Shown one piece after another: positions 1 to 9,453 of a stretch of 64,000 nt of DNA. The notes under the pieces were generated by a model. That model had not been told where the DNA came from and made no database searches. It saw only the letters and a list, made by a program, of their open reading frames with translations. Both the position numbers and the translations under genes were made by a program. The stretch spans positions 806,001 to 870,000 of the forward strand of contig NZ_JBFRYB010000001.1 in assembly GCF_040892595.1 (NCBI RefSeq). The letters run 5' to 3'. Position 1 is the first letter of the stretch. Every line of letters starts with the position of its first letter. Source of the stretch: Zhongshania sp. R06B22. Lineage in GTDB: Bacteria; Pseudomonadota; Gammaproteobacteria; Pseudomonadales; Spongiibacteraceae.

Positions 1-55
1 CGACGAATTGCAGGCGCTCTTTGATGCCGATGTGATTGAAGAGAAGGGGGTATAA
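1..55 (+). CDS. 3' end of an unidentified protein-coding gene
   Basis: The first bases keep an open frame for 17 residues ending in VIEEKGV and a TAA stop at 53-55. The rest of the gene lies before the window. The tail ending in an acidic helix and 'V-I' loosely resembles the C-terminus of CaiB/BaiF CoA-transferases, but 17 residues cannot support an assignment. No terminator hairpin is visible before the next gene. Confidence 0.4.
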   Translation, partial: DELQALFDADVIEEKGV

Positions 56-215
56 GCCCAAAGTGCGATTGCCCTGATAATAGAAAAAGGAAAATTAACA
101 AGACAGTGTGTTAGACGATAAATGGTTTTGCGCCGTGGGTTTTGGGCAGAGTGCTAATGTGAAAATCGCACTCGAAAGTATGATTTAGATTTTATTAAAT
201 AAGGTTTTTATTCTG

Positions 216-971
216 GTGATCGTAGACCCCTTCTTTTACTTTTGTGCCGTGCCCGCGATACTGATTTTTGGTATGGCGAAGGGTGGATTTGGCGGCGGTA
301 TTGCGGTGGTGTCGGTGCCGCTGATGAGCTTAGCTATTTCGCCGGTGCAGGCAGCGGCAATATTGCTGCCGATACTCTTGGCAATGGACGCGGTAGCGCT
401 GTGGAGTTTTCGTGGCCAGTGGGACAAACCCAATATAAAAATCTTATTGCCGGGTGCGGTGATCGGGATTGTGCTTGGCAGTCTGGGTTTTCATTATTTA
501 TCTGAAGATATGATTCGGATTTTGATCGGCCTGATTGCAGTTATTTTTTGTTTGAATTACTGGCTTACAAAGCCGCCGGTGACAGCGCAGGGGCCAAGTA
601 TTATTCGCGGTGGGTTTTGGGGAGCGGTCGCTGGTTTTACCAGCTTTGGTATTCATGCCGGTGGGCCGCCGGTGAATATGTACTTGCTCCCGCAGCGTAT
701 GGAAAAGTCTTTATTGATGGGCACCATGGCGATATTTTTTGCCGTGGTAAATGTCATTAAGCTAGTACCCTATAGTTTGCAGGGCAGCTTTGATCACACC
801 AATTTACTTACCGCAGCAGTGTTAATGCCCTTGGCTCCAGTGGGTGTGCGGCTGGGGTTTTACTTATTGCACAAGGTGAGTGAGCAGACGATTTACCGCA
901 TCTGCTATTTCTTTTTGTTTGTGGTGGGCGTTAAGCTCTTATTCGATGGTTGCGTGGGCGCTTTTGCATAG
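216..971 (+). CDS. TauE/SafE-family membrane permease
   Basis: A 251-residue, strongly hydrophobic protein with about seven or eight membrane segments. It carries the glycine-rich N-terminal helix motif GMAKGGFGGG (residues 19-28) and a second repeat half with GFTSFGIHAGGPP near the middle, the usual twofold pattern of the TauE/SafE/YfcA family. Family members are thought to export sulfite, sulfonates or other organic anions across the inner membrane. The substrate here cannot be read from the sequence. The start is GTG at 216. No neighbour points to sulfur metabolism. A second member of the family lies at 41410-42201. Confidence 0.85.
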   Translation: MIVDPFFYFCAVPAILIFGMAKGGFGGGIAVVSVPLMSLAISPVQAAAILLPILLAMDAVALWSFRGQWDKPNIKILLPGAVIGIVLGSLGFHYLSEDMIRILIGLIAVIFCLNYWLTKPPVTAQGPSIIRGGFWGAVAGFTSFGIHAGGPPVNMYLLPQRMEKSLLMGTMAIFFAVVNVIKLVPYSLQGSFDHTNLLTAAVLMPLAPVGVRLGFYLLHKVSEQTIYRICYFFLFVVGVKLLFDGCVGAFA

Positions 972-989
972 CGTAGAGACTAGCCCTTA

Positions 990-1391
990 CTAGCTGGGAA
1001 TAGCGTAGGTGCCCACCGCGTGAGCGACCATGCGATCATCGCCCTCAGAATATAATGCCACTTCCCCAATAATTAATCGGCGTCCCACTTTGATGAGCTT
1101 GCACTCACCGATGATGTCTTTGCCTGCGCTGGGTTTACGTAAAAAATTAATATTCAGGTTGGTGGTTACCGCCAGCGCGACGATGCCTATCTCACCGAGA
1201 ATAGCCGCGTATAAGCCAACATCTGCGGTGGTCATTAATACCGGGCCAGACACCGTGCCACCTGGGCGCAATGATTGAGTGTCAACTTGGTAGCGCACCG
1301 TGGCTGACTGTGGACCAATAGCTTCTACTAAGCAGGGACTTTGTGGGAATTCTTTGGCTAGGAAGTCGCAAATTGCTATTAGGGTAGTCAT
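990..1391 (-). CDS. PaaI-type hotdog-fold thioesterase
   Basis: A 133-residue protein of the length and pattern of the single hotdog domain of PaaI/YbgC-like acyl-CoA thioesterases. The segment RPGGTVSGPVLMTTADVGLY holds the helix that carries the catalytic acidic residue (Asp of TADVG), and NINFLRKP is the following beta strand. The likely role is hydrolysis of small or aromatic acyl-CoAs in the cytoplasm; the substrate is unknown. It converges with the TauE-type permease gene with only 18 bases between the stops. The ATG start is at 1391. Confidence 0.8.
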   Translation of the reverse strand: MTTLIAICDFLAKEFPQSPCLVEAIGPQSATVRYQVDTQSLRPGGTVSGPVLMTTADVGLYAAILGEIGIVALAVTTNLNINFLRKPSAGKDIIGECKLIKVGRRLIIGEVALYSEGDDRMVAHAVGTYAIPS

Positions 1392-1624
1392 TAATCATTC
1401 TCGCTGCTGTTCAGCTTAGTGTATTGCATAAATAGGGAGCTAGGAAATTTGGCGTTTGTACTTTGCTTGTTTATATCTTCGTGGGCCTAATTTTTCTTGA
1501 TCTGTACTTTATCTTGCGGGATTATTACTGCGCTATAAGACGTGGTGTTTAGCAAGGCGGTAGGCTGTGTTCAGCTAATCAGCATTTAAAAGGAATTTAA
1601 TTTATAACGTAGGGACGATGATAT

Positions 1625-2233
1625 ATGTCGCGTAGTTTTTTTAGTTTGGTTTTAATGTGCTTAGCCGCCTTATGGAGTTTGGGTGCTCAGGCTGAGGAGC
1701 CTAAAGCAGAGGGAGGCTTTTCAGCTCGTCCCTTGGTGACGGCAGGCTATACAAGCGGTGGAGATACCCTAGTAGAAGTAGAATTTGAGAATGGCGATAA
1801 GGACAAGTTAAAAGCCGGAGGCGCGTTTCTATTAGGTTTTGGGGTCGAGTTTGTATCTGCGGACGGAGAACTGGCGGTTCAGTTAACAGCGAATTATCAT
1901 TTTGATAGTATTAATGCTGAAAATGGTGAGGCCACATTCGAGCGCTACCCCATTGAATTAGTCTTTTTTGACCAAGGAGAAAAACATCGTTACGGGGCGG
2001 GCTTTACGGTTCATTTGTCGCCAACAGCGCAGGTAAAAGCAGATGGTGGAAGGCGAGATTCCCTAAATTTTGACCCTGCAGTGGGCTTTCTTTTTGAATA
2101 CAATTATTTAGTCGGCAAGGGGCTGTGGCTTGGGCTTCGCTACACCTTGATTGATTATGATACTCCCGGTTCGTTTAATTCCGTAACAGTGGATGGTAAT
2201 CATTTTGGTTTGATGGCCCATTTCCGGTTTTAA
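1625..2233 (+). CDS. outer-membrane beta-barrel-like protein, unknown function
   Basis: A 202-residue protein with a clear Sec signal peptide (basic MSRS start, hydrophobic core, cut expected after GAQA near residue 23). The mature part alternates polar and hydrophobic residues in short strands with turns rich in Gly, Asp and Asn, and ends in FRF, a terminal aromatic residue as used by the Bam machinery for outer-membrane barrels. The length fits an eight-stranded barrel. I do not recognise a named family. It stands alone, followed by a GC-rich hairpin (2241-2262) and a T-rich stretch that may end its transcript. Confidence 0.6.
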   Translation: MSRSFFSLVLMCLAALWSLGAQAEEPKAEGGFSARPLVTAGYTSGGDTLVEVEFENGDKDKLKAGGAFLLGFGVEFVSADGELAVQLTANYHFDSINAENGEATFERYPIELVFFDQGEKHRYGAGFTVHLSPTAQVKADGGRRDSLNFDPAVGFLFEYNYLVGKGLWLGLRYTLIDYDTPGSFNSVTVDGNHFGLMAHFRF

Positions 2234-2426
2234 TTTCAGGGCGCGGGTTTAATTGACCGCGCTTCTATTTACTAAACGCTAGGGTGTTAACCGGCTGGAC
2301 TGTTCGCCGATTGTTAACGCCGAGTTTGATGATTGGGTCTTCTGCTTATATATTTCCTTCGCGCTCTGTCGCCTTTGCCAGCCTCCGCTATACTCACGGT
2401 AGTCGCACCTAAAGAATTGAGAATTT

Positions 2427-3908
2427 ATGGCAAGTCGTAGAAAACCTATTGCTTGGAGTATCGCCGGCTCGGATTCAGGCGGTGGCGCAGGTATTCAGGC
2501 CGATCTGGCAACCTTTCATGATTTTGGCGTGCACGGCTGTACGGTCATCACTGCCATTGCTGCGCAAAATAGCTTTGCCGTCGGTCATGTTTCTGTCACG
2601 CCGCGGCGCACACTTGCAGCGCAAATTAACGCCCTAGATAGTGATCTCCAAGCCGATGTTATTAAGCTCGGGATGTTGGCCTCGGAAGAGGTCGTTGCGA
2701 TGATGAGCAAGTATCTAGAGACCTTTCCAGGCTTTGTAGTGTGCGACCCGGTTATGTCGTCTAGTATTGATGGCGAGCTAATGCCTGAAGGCATTTGCAA
2801 TATGTTGATAGAAAAAATACTGCCCCGCGCTGATTTGCTCACACCGAATCTGCATGAGGCAGAGAGCCTCTTGAATCGATCTATCGATAGCCTCGATGAC
2901 GTGGAGCGGGCAGCGGCTGATATTGTCGCGCTGGGCGCGCGCTCAGTCTTGCTTACTGGTGGTCATTCAAATGCGCGCAATAATGAACGTCATGATTATT
3001 GGACTGACGGCGAGCAGGGGTTTTGGCTTAGCGGCCCAAATATAGACACTCTCAATACTCGTGGTGCTGGCTGTACTTTATCGTCGGCGATTGCGGCGGC
3101 GGTGGCTCGCGGTTACGCCCTGCGCGACGCCATGGTGATCGCTAAAGCCTATGTGAGCCAAGGCTTGCGGATGTCGGTGCAACTTGGCGGCGGCCCCGGC
3201 TCGGTTGGTCATATTGGTTGGCCGCAGCGGTTGGCTGATCTACCTAGTTTGAGTCGTCATTTGCCGGACCATGGCCGCCGTCTGAGCTTTGCATCCTGTG
3301 ATGGTGGCTTGGGTTTATACCCGATAGTGGATAGTGCCGCGTGGGTTTCACGGTTATTAGCCTGTGGGGTGAAGACCATTCAGTTGCGAGTGAAACATTT
3401 AAGCGGCGAAGCGCTGGAGCAAGAGGTGCGCGAGGCTGTCGCTTTGGGTAAGCAGTTTAATGCCCGGGTTTTGATTAATGATCACTGGCAGCTCGCTATT
3501 AGCGAAGGCGCTTATGGGGTTCACTTGGGGCAGGCAGATTTGGATCTTGCCGATATGACCGCGATAGCTGATGCTGGTCTGCGCCTGGGTATCACTACTC
3601 ATACTTATAATGAAGTTGCGCGAGCCCACAGTTTACGGCCCAGCTATATTGCCATTGGGCCAATATACGCTGCTGCTGATAAAAATATACCTTGGACGCC
3701 CCAAGGTGTGCCGCAATTGCGACGTTGGGTGGGGATGTTGTCGGCAGATTATCCCCTAACGGCGGTTGGCGGTATTGATTTCAAACGCGCCAAAGACGTA
3801 TTGGCGACGGGGGTGGGTAGCGTGGCGTTGGTCAGTGCGATTACCCAAGCAGACAACCCCGAAGCGGTGGTGGCTGAGCTGATGGCGATGCACGAGACGG
3901 CGGCGTGA
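2427..3908 (+). CDS. thiDE: fused HMP/HMP-P kinase and thiamine-phosphate synthase (ThiD-ThiE)
   Basis: Residues about 8-265 are ThiD, a ribokinase-fold enzyme phosphorylating hydroxymethylpyrimidine (GSDSGGGAGIQADL near the N-terminus, and the anion-hole motif NTRGAGCTLSSAIAAA). Residues about 290-490 are ThiE, the TIM-barrel enzyme coupling HMP-PP to thiazole phosphate (QLRVKHL, INDHW, GVHLGQ, AVGGI). One polypeptide thus covers the two pyrimidine steps and the coupling step of thiamine synthesis. Such fusions are known in gammaproteobacteria. The ATG at 2427 follows a weak ribosome site. I saw no TPP riboswitch in the 190 bases upstream. The next gene overlaps its stop. Confidence 0.93.
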   Translation: MASRRKPIAWSIAGSDSGGGAGIQADLATFHDFGVHGCTVITAIAAQNSFAVGHVSVTPRRTLAAQINALDSDLQADVIKLGMLASEEVVAMMSKYLETFPGFVVCDPVMSSSIDGELMPEGICNMLIEKILPRADLLTPNLHEAESLLNRSIDSLDDVERAAADIVALGARSVLLTGGHSNARNNERHDYWTDGEQGFWLSGPNIDTLNTRGAGCTLSSAIAAAVARGYALRDAMVIAKAYVSQGLRMSVQLGGGPGSVGHIGWPQRLADLPSLSRHLPDHGRRLSFASCDGGLGLYPIVDSAAWVSRLLACGVKTIQLRVKHLSGEALEQEVREAVALGKQFNARVLINDHWQLAISEGAYGVHLGQADLDLADMTAIADAGLRLGITTHTYNEVARAHSLRPSYIAIGPIYAAADKNIPWTPQGVPQLRRWVGMLSADYPLTAVGGIDFKRAKDVLATGVGSVALVSAITQADNPEAVVAELMAMHETAA

Positions 3909-4549
3909 CCTCGCGTTTTATGGCGGGCGTGTTGCTCGCTATGTTAAGTGTTACCTTGCAGGCCGCGCCTGCGCAGATAGTGGTGCGCGGGCTATTCGAA
4001 AAGGCGGCCCTACTAGAAATTGACGGTCGTCAGCAATTTCTTAGAGCCGGTCAGCGAGATACGTCTGGATTATTGCTGGTGTCTGCGACACCCCGAGAGG
4101 CGGTGATAGAGTTTGATGGTCAGCGCAAAACCCTGACTCTGAGCAATCGGATTGGCACTATTTATCGCGAGTCCTCACAAGCTTCGGTGTCTTTGCACAA
4201 GGACAATCGCAAGCAATATCGCACCCGCGTCACCATTAATGGCCGCAGTGCTGATGCCCTAGTCGATACCGGCGCAACATCGGTGGCGATGAGCGCTAGT
4301 CAGGCCGATCAGTTGGGAATTTCTTATTTAGATGGCAGGCCTACCTCGGTGGCGACTGCCGGCGGAGTAAGAAAGGCCTTCAGTATCGTTTTGAGGCGGG
4401 TAGAAATCGGTAATATCAAGACCCAAGAGGTCGCCGCAGTGGTGATTGAGGGCGATGATCCCCAGCTGATTCTGCTGGGAATGAGCTTTTTAGAGCATGT
4501 CGATCTGCAAGAGCGCGACAATATTTTGGTTCTTACGCCACGTTACTAA
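3905..4549 (+). CDS. retropepsin-like aspartic protease of the TIGR02281 type
   Basis: A 214-residue protein that starts at GTG 3905, overlapping the TGA of thiDE by four bases, so the two are probably translationally coupled. Residues 1-20 form a signal peptide (cut after LQAAPA). The catalytic signature DALVDTGATSVAMS lies near residue 117, and a flap/hydrophobic segment LILLGMSFLE near residue 190 completes the single-lobed clan AA fold, which is active only as a dimer. The probable location is the periplasm or membrane surface. Substrates are unknown for this family, and the link to thiamine synthesis may be only transcriptional. Confidence 0.8.
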   Translation: MTSRFMAGVLLAMLSVTLQAAPAQIVVRGLFEKAALLEIDGRQQFLRAGQRDTSGLLLVSATPREAVIEFDGQRKTLTLSNRIGTIYRESSQASVSLHKDNRKQYRTRVTINGRSADALVDTGATSVAMSASQADQLGISYLDGRPTSVATAGGVRKAFSIVLRRVEIGNIKTQEVAAVVIEGDDPQLILLGMSFLEHVDLQERDNILVLTPRY

Positions 4550-4638
4550 TATTGCTTGCAAGGATTCTTGGCGCAATAGTCGCCTCGCGGCCGCGGTGCT
4601 GATAAAATGCGCCACCGGTTTTGCTCGTGGAGATACCC

Positions 4639-5223
4639 GTGGCAGTTAGTTTTATAGAAGCCTCTAAACTTCCCACCCCATGGGGGGTGTTTGATATTCA
4701 TGGTTTTGAGGACACCGATAACGGTAAAGAGCACGTCGTTCTTACCCTTGGCGACGTCGGCAATGGTGAGCCTGTGCTGGCGCGGGTGCATTCAGAGTGC
4801 CTGACGGGCGATGCTCTATTCAGCATGCGTTGCGACTGCGGCTCACAATTACGTGCAGCTCTAGAGAAAATCGCGGAGCAGGGCACTGGCGCGCTATTCT
4901 ATTTGCGGCAAGAAGGTCGTGGCATTGGCCTGCTGAATAAGATTCGCGCTTATAAACTCCAAGATGCTGGGGCCGATACTGTTGAAGCGAACGAGCAGTT
5001 GGGCTTTGGTGCAGACATGCGCGACTACAGTTTGTTGGCGGTAATGTGCGAACACCTGCACATTAGCAAAGTGCGATTAATGACCAATAACCCACGCAAG
5101 GTGAGTGCGCTTACCGATCAGGGCGTAGAGGTGGTTGAGCGCCTGCCTCTGCAAACTGGACAAAACCCCCACAATGCAAAATACCTAGCAACCAAGTCGG
5201 GCAAGCTTGGACATTTGTATTAG
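4639..5223 (+). CDS. ribA: GTP cyclohydrolase II
   Basis: RibA converts GTP to the pyrimidine precursor of riboflavin plus formate, using zinc. The three zinc cysteines are visible in [18 protein letters not shown], followed by the GTP-binding RQEGRGIGL. The frame is open from a TTG at 4621, but I place the start at GTG 4639: it gives [16 protein letters not shown], matching the family start, and has GGAGA seven bases upstream. The product is 194 residues, close to the usual 196-200. It is not fused to RibB. It converges with dxs, with a two-way hairpin between them. Confidence 0.93.
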   Translation: MAVSFIEASKLPTPWGVFDIHGFEDTDNGKEHVVLTLGDVGNGEPVLARVHSECLTGDALFSMRCDCGSQLRAALEKIAEQGTGALFYLRQEGRGIGLLNKIRAYKLQDAGADTVEANEQLGFGADMRDYSLLAVMCEHLHISKVRLMTNNPRKVSALTDQGVEVVERLPLQTGQNPHNAKYLATKSGKLGHLY

Positions 5224-5237
5224 GCTGATGCTATTCA

Positions 5238-5275
5238 AATTAATAAAGCCTAGTAGTTAGGCGCTTTATTAATTT
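5238..5275. terminator. bidirectional terminator hairpin between ribA and dxs
   Basis: A 12-bp AT-rich stem (AATTAATAAAGC paired with GCTTTATTAATT) with an inner CCTA/TAGG extension. The T-rich right arm serves ribA and the A-rich left arm, read on the other strand, serves dxs. It sits between convergent genes. Confidence 0.7.
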
Positions 5276-5399
5276 TCAGCGTGTCATTCTGATCTATGTC
5301 GTTTTTCAATATAAGATTCTCACCGGCGGTCGCAGCCTCTTTCCGCATGGCGCTAAACGGCTCCGTACACTCGTCTCACGCAATACTCATATCGTCGAT

Positions 5400-7328
5400 T
5401 TAGTGCTGCGCAGCTGCCGCTAGGCTGGCCTGAAGTTCGGGGATGGCTGCGGCGCGGCGGCGAATGCTGGCGATGATGCCCTCGCTGTCTAAGCCGATAT
5501 CACGCAGTAACTGCTGATGTTTGCCGTGGTCAATAAATTGATCTGGCAGACCTAATTGCAGCACCGGTAACCAGCGGCCTTGCTGGTTGAGGTATTCGCA
5601 CACGGCGCTGCCGGCACCACCGGCAATAACGTTCTCTTCTAGAGTGACCAGCAGGGTGTGATCGTCAGCTAGGGCGTCTATCAGTTCAGTATCCAGCGGT
5701 TTTACAAAGCGCATATCGGCAACCGTGGCACCTATTGTGTCTGCGGCGCTGATGGCCGCGCTCAATAAGGTGCCAAAGCTAAGAATCGCAATTTTTGTGC
5801 CTTCGCGAACAATGCGGCCCTTGCCTATTTCCAATGGCGTCATCGCCTCTTGAATTTCTACCCCAGGACCGGTGCCGCGCGGGTAGCGAACAGCTGCTGG
5901 GCCGGGGTAGTGATAAGCGGTGTGAAGCATTTGCCGGGTTTCGTTTTCATCGGCGGGTGCCATTACGATCATATTCGGGATGCAGCGCAAAAAGCTAAGG
6001 TCAAAGGCGCCGGCATGGGTTGGGCCGTCTTCACCGACCAGTCCAGCGCGATCAATACCAAAGGTGACATCCAAGTTTTGCAGTGCGATGTCGTGGATTA
6101 ACTGGTCGTAGGCGCGCTGTAAGAAGGTGGAGTAAATAGCGACGACGGGCTTTAGACCGTCGCAGGCCATACCCGCAGCAAAGGTCAGGGCGTGTTGCTC
6201 GGCAATGGCAACATCGTAGAAGCGATCGGCAAAGCGCTCAGAATACTCGAGCATGCCAGAGCCTTCGCACATGGCGGGTGTAATGGCGACTAACTCGGGG
6301 CTTAGCTCGGCTTGATCACAAAGCCAGCTACCAAAGATATCTTGATATTTAGGTAGCTTGGCTTTGGCTGCGGGAATCTGGCCATTTTTGGGTTTGGGCT
6401 CAATTTTAGAGATGGCGTGAAAACCCACCGGGTCTTCTTCTGCAGGCGTATAGCCTTTGCCCTTGCGCGTCATGATGTGCAGCATTTGCGGGCCGGGAAG
6501 CTCGCGCAAGTTGCGCAGTGTTGGCACCAAAATATTGAGGTCGTGGCCGTCTATGGGGCCAATATAATTAAAGCCTAGTTCTTCAAACAGGGTTGCCGGT
6601 GACACCATGCCCTTCATATATTCTTCGAGTCTGGCGGCAATGTCGGTGGCTGAGCGCGGGAATTTTGAGAGGACGGATTTACCGCTGCTGCGTATTTGGT
6701 TGTAGGTTTTAGACGCCCACATTTTGGAGAAGTAAGTGTTCAGGCCACCGGTATTTTTGGAAATCGACATTTGATTGTCATTGAGCACAACCAGCATATT
6801 GGCGCCGGTGTGACTGGCATGGGTGATGGCTTCAAAGGCCATGCCGGCGGTCATCGCGCCGTCGCCAATCACCGCAACGGTGTGGCGGTCGAGTTCTTGC
6901 TGGCGAGAGGCAATCGCCATGCCTAATGCGGCGCTGATACTGGTGCTAGAGTGGCCTACACCAAAGGTGTCGTAAGGGCTTTCTTCGCGTTTAGGAAAAC
7001 CTGCAAGCCCGCCAGCTTTGCGCATGCCGCCCATAAGGTCGCGGCGGCCGGTCAAAATTTTGTGGGGGTAACACTGATGACCAACATCCCATACCAAGCG
7101 GTCTTCTGGGGTGTTGTAAATATAGTGGAGGGCAATCGTTAGCTCGACTACGCCGAGTCCCGCGCCAAAGTGGCCGCCGGTTTGTCCCACGGTGTATAGC
7201 AGGTATTCCCTTAGTTGCAGGGCCAGATCGCCTAATTCATTTTCGTCTAGGCGACGCAGATCGGCTGTGGAGTCGATCGTATCCAGCAATGGTGTGGCTG
7301 GCCTTGTAAGGGGGATTTCCTGAAACAT
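5400..7328 (-). CDS. dxs: 1-deoxy-D-xylulose-5-phosphate synthase
   Basis: Dxs condenses pyruvate and glyceraldehyde 3-phosphate, the first step of the MEP isoprenoid pathway, using thiamine diphosphate. At 642 residues it is of normal length. Visible are [15 protein letters not shown] near the N-terminus, the TPP-binding [13 protein letters not shown] near residue 155, the catalytic-glutamate segment [11 protein letters not shown] in the pyrimidine domain, and [15 protein letters not shown]. It is the last gene of xseB-ispA-dxs on this strand, 147 bases after ispA, an arrangement common in gammaproteobacteria. With ispA it supplies prenyl diphosphates for quinones and carrier lipids; two quinone hydroxylases lie further along the window. 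Confidence 0.97.
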   Translation of the reverse strand: MFQEIPLTRPATPLLDTIDSTADLRRLDENELGDLALQLREYLLYTVGQTGGHFGAGLGVVELTIALHYIYNTPEDRLVWDVGHQCYPHKILTGRRDLMGGMRKAGGLAGFPKREESPYDTFGVGHSSTSISAALGMAIASRQQELDRHTVAVIGDGAMTAGMAFEAITHASHTGANMLVVLNDNQMSISKNTGGLNTYFSKMWASKTYNQIRSSGKSVLSKFPRSATDIAARLEEYMKGMVSPATLFEELGFNYIGPIDGHDLNILVPTLRNLRELPGPQMLHIMTRKGKGYTPAEEDPVGFHAISKIEPKPKNGQIPAAKAKLPKYQDIFGSWLCDQAELSPELVAITPAMCEGSGMLEYSERFADRFYDVAIAEQHALTFAAGMACDGLKPVVAIYSTFLQRAYDQLIHDIALQNLDVTFGIDRAGLVGEDGPTHAGAFDLSFLRCIPNMIVMAPADENETRQMLHTAYHYPGPAAVRYPRGTGPGVEIQEAMTPLEIGKGRIVREGTKIAILSFGTLLSAAISAADTIGATVADMRFVKPLDTELIDALADDHTLLVTLEENVIAGGAGSAVCEYLNQQGRWLPVLQLGLPDQFIDHGKHQQLLRDIGLDSEGIIASIRRRAAAIPELQASLAAAAQH

Positions 7329-7475
7329 CTAACGTAAACCCAGAACCTGTGAAAGGGGCGAGATTGTAAACGAATTTGCACTATTTTACCTATCCGTATA
7401 TAGCATTATGGCTATTTCCGCATGGGCCTATCAAGCAATCGAAAAAACCTGACCCGGCCGCGCCGCGCCTGCGCG

Positions 7476-8390
7476 CTAATATTGGCGGTCAATAATATAG
7501 TGCGACAGAGCGCGCAGCGGGTCGGCTCGCTCGTCAAAGTCACTGAGGGCGGTCAATGCGCGCTGATGTAATTCCGCAGCCAGTGCTTTAGCGCCATCTA
7601 GACCCAAGAGGGCTGGGAAAGTCGGTTTGTTTAGGGCTTGGTCGGCGCCCTGGGTTTTGCCCAGGGTTTCGGTGTTACTTTCAATGTCGATAATATCGTC
7701 TTGGACCTGAAACGACAGACCTATTGCTTTGCCGTATTCATCCAGTTTGGTGATCTGGTCTGGGAGAGCCTGGCACCAGCTGGCCGTCATGCTCAGGGCG
7801 ACTCGGATTAGCGCGCCGGTCTTAAGCTGATGCATGGTTTGCAATGCGCTTAGGTCTAGTTGTTGATTTATTGCCGCGAGGTCAATGGCTTGGCCGCCGA
7901 CCATGCCCCGTGGACCGGCTGCGGCGCTAAGCTGACGGATTAACGCGAGCTTGGTGCTGTCTTGCTCGCCAGGCAGATTGGCGAGCAGTTCAAAGGCGCG
8001 TGCCTGCAGGGCATCACCGACCAGAATGGCGGTCGCTTCGTCGTAGGCGATATGGCAGGTGGGCTTGCCTCGGCGCAGATTGTCATTGTCCATGGCGGGT
8101 AAATCGTCGTGAACCAGAGAGTAGGCGTGCACCATTTCAATAGCGCAGGCAATATCATCTAGCCCTTCGATGTTGCTGCCTAGGGCTTGCGCCACAGCGT
8201 AAACCAAGGTGGCGCGCACTCGCTTGCCGCCATTGAGAAGGCTGTATAGGCTGGCTTCGCTTAGAGTGTGTAGACGGGTAGAGGCATCAATCGCGGCAAA
8301 TTCGCTGCCGGTATTTTGCATTCGCTCTGGTAGTGCGCTTTGTACCCGTTGCTGACAGCTAGCGAGAAAGTCCGAAAACTCCCTATTCAT
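7476..8390 (-). CDS. ispA: farnesyl diphosphate synthase (geranyltranstransferase)
   Basis: IspA joins IPP to DMAPP and then GPP to give farnesyl diphosphate. Both aspartate-rich motifs are present: the first, VHDDLPAMDNDN, followed by RRGKPT, and the second, FQVQDDIIDIE. GGKRVRATLVYA is the N-terminal substrate loop. I chose the ATG at 8390 (MNREFSDF, 304 residues) over the TTG directly before it at 8393. The gene begins four bases after the xseB stop, so translation is probably coupled. The length matches the family (about 295-300). Confidence 0.95.
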   Translation of the reverse strand: MNREFSDFLASCQQRVQSALPERMQNTGSEFAAIDASTRLHTLSEASLYSLLNGGKRVRATLVYAVAQALGSNIEGLDDIACAIEMVHAYSLVHDDLPAMDNDNLRRGKPTCHIAYDEATAILVGDALQARAFELLANLPGEQDSTKLALIRQLSAAAGPRGMVGGQAIDLAAINQQLDLSALQTMHQLKTGALIRVALSMTASWCQALPDQITKLDEYGKAIGLSFQVQDDIIDIESNTETLGKTQGADQALNKPTFPALLGLDGAKALAAELHQRALTALSDFDERADPLRALSHYIIDRQY

Positions 8391-8393
8391 CAA

Positions 8394-8627
8394 TTAGTTA
8401 TCCGTATCTAAGGTTTTGCTGACGATGTCGCCGTCTTTTTCCATTAGTAACTGCACTTTTTGTTCGGCGTCAGCGAGTGCACGCTGACAATCACGGCTTA
8501 ATTGCATGCCGTTTTCGAAGGCTTTTAGTGAGTCTTCTAGGCTTAGTTCACCAGACTCCATGCTCTGCACTAGCTTTTCTAGATCAGTGAGCGAAGTTTC
8601 GAAATTAACTGTTTTTGCTTTGGGCAT
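8394..8627 (-). CDS. xseB: exodeoxyribonuclease VII small subunit
   Basis: A 77-residue helical protein with the XseB core FETSLTDLEKLVQSMESGEL followed by SLEDSLKAFENGM. It binds as several copies to XseA, the large subunit of the nuclease that degrades single-stranded DNA in both directions. XseA is not in this window. It is first in the xseB-ispA-dxs operon, as in E. coli. GGAGAG, seven bases before the ATG, is a strong ribosome site. The 146 bases to the divergent DUF924 gene should hold the operon promoter. Confidence 0.93.
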   Translation of the reverse strand: MPKAKTVNFETSLTDLEKLVQSMESGELSLEDSLKAFENGMQLSRDCQRALADAEQKVQLLMEKDGDIVSKTLDTDN

Positions 8628-8773
8628 CGGCCTCTCCTGAACACTGTGTGGCCTCGTTGCCGTGACATATTCTAACAGTGTCTGACGGAATCAGGGTAAT
8701 TCCGCACTTTCAGTTTAAGGATTTATGGTGATAATAGGCAGTGTTTGTAAGAAACAAGGAATAGCCGCTAGCT

Positions 8774-9313
8774 ATGCATTACCGCGTAATAATGGAATTT
8801 TGGTTCGCTGAGCTGCCGCCTTCAGCATGGTTTGGTAGCAGCGCTGAGCTTGATAACACTATCGCTAGTCGCTTTGGTGATATTCATCAGGCGGCGATAG
8901 CCGGAGAGCTATACTCTTGGCGCCATAAGCCAATGGGTCGGCTAGCGGAGATTATTGTATTGGATCAGTTTTCTCGCAATATCTTTCGCAATACCCCGAG
9001 GGCCTTTGCCGCTGATGGTCAGGCCTTGGTCTTGGCGCAGGAAGCGATTCGCGTTCACGCCGAGGCTGAATTGACACCGGAGCAACGCGTCTTTTTATAT
9101 ATGCCTTATATGCATAGTGAGTCGCTGGCGATTCAGAGCGCATCTCTGCGACTTTACAAGACCTTAGGCATAGAAAAGAATTACGACTTTGCACTTGCCC
9201 ACCAACAGATAATTTCTCGCTTTGGTCGTTACCCGCATCGCAATGAGATTTTGGGACGGCCGTCTTCAGCTGAAGAGCAGGCATTTTTGCAGGAAGCGGG
9301 ATCGTCATTCTAA
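8774..9313 (+). CDS. DUF924 family protein
   Basis: A 179-residue protein with the DUF924 hallmarks: the N-terminal EFWF motif, WF(G) a few residues later, LAEIIVLDQFSRNIFRNTP in the first third, and YMPYMHSES followed by a histidine-containing helix (FALAHQQII). These proteins are all-helical and TPR-like, and their function is unknown. Its ATG at 8774 gives HYRVIMEFWF; the internal ATG at 8792 is a less likely start. It is divergent from xseB and seems monocistronic. Confidence 0.85.
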   Translation: MHYRVIMEFWFAELPPSAWFGSSAELDNTIASRFGDIHQAAIAGELYSWRHKPMGRLAEIIVLDQFSRNIFRNTPRAFAADGQALVLAQEAIRVHAEAELTPEQRVFLYMPYMHSESLAIQSASLRLYKTLGIEKNYDFALAHQQIISRFGRYPHRNEILGRPSSAEEQAFLQEAGSSF

Positions 9314-9453
9314 TAGAAACCTCGAAGCACTTAGGTTTTGCTTTTGAGGCACTTTAAAGCCCTTGTTTTACCACGTTACGCTTACGCTAGTGGTGGCTGA
9401 ATCAGACCTTTCATTGTAGGCTTCTGTAGGATAATCGTAATTGGAGTGGAGAC

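Noticed and set aside
2234..2426. TPP riboswitch before thiDE
   Set aside because: The conserved CUGAGA and the pyrophosphate-binding helix sequence are not present in the leader.
4550..4638. FMN riboswitch before ribA
   Set aside because: The gap to the previous gene is under 100 bases and has none of the conserved RFN segments.
5253..5262. GTTAGGC at 5256 as an integron core
   Set aside because: It is the inner part of the two-way terminator between ribA and dxs, with no attC arms or cassette around it.
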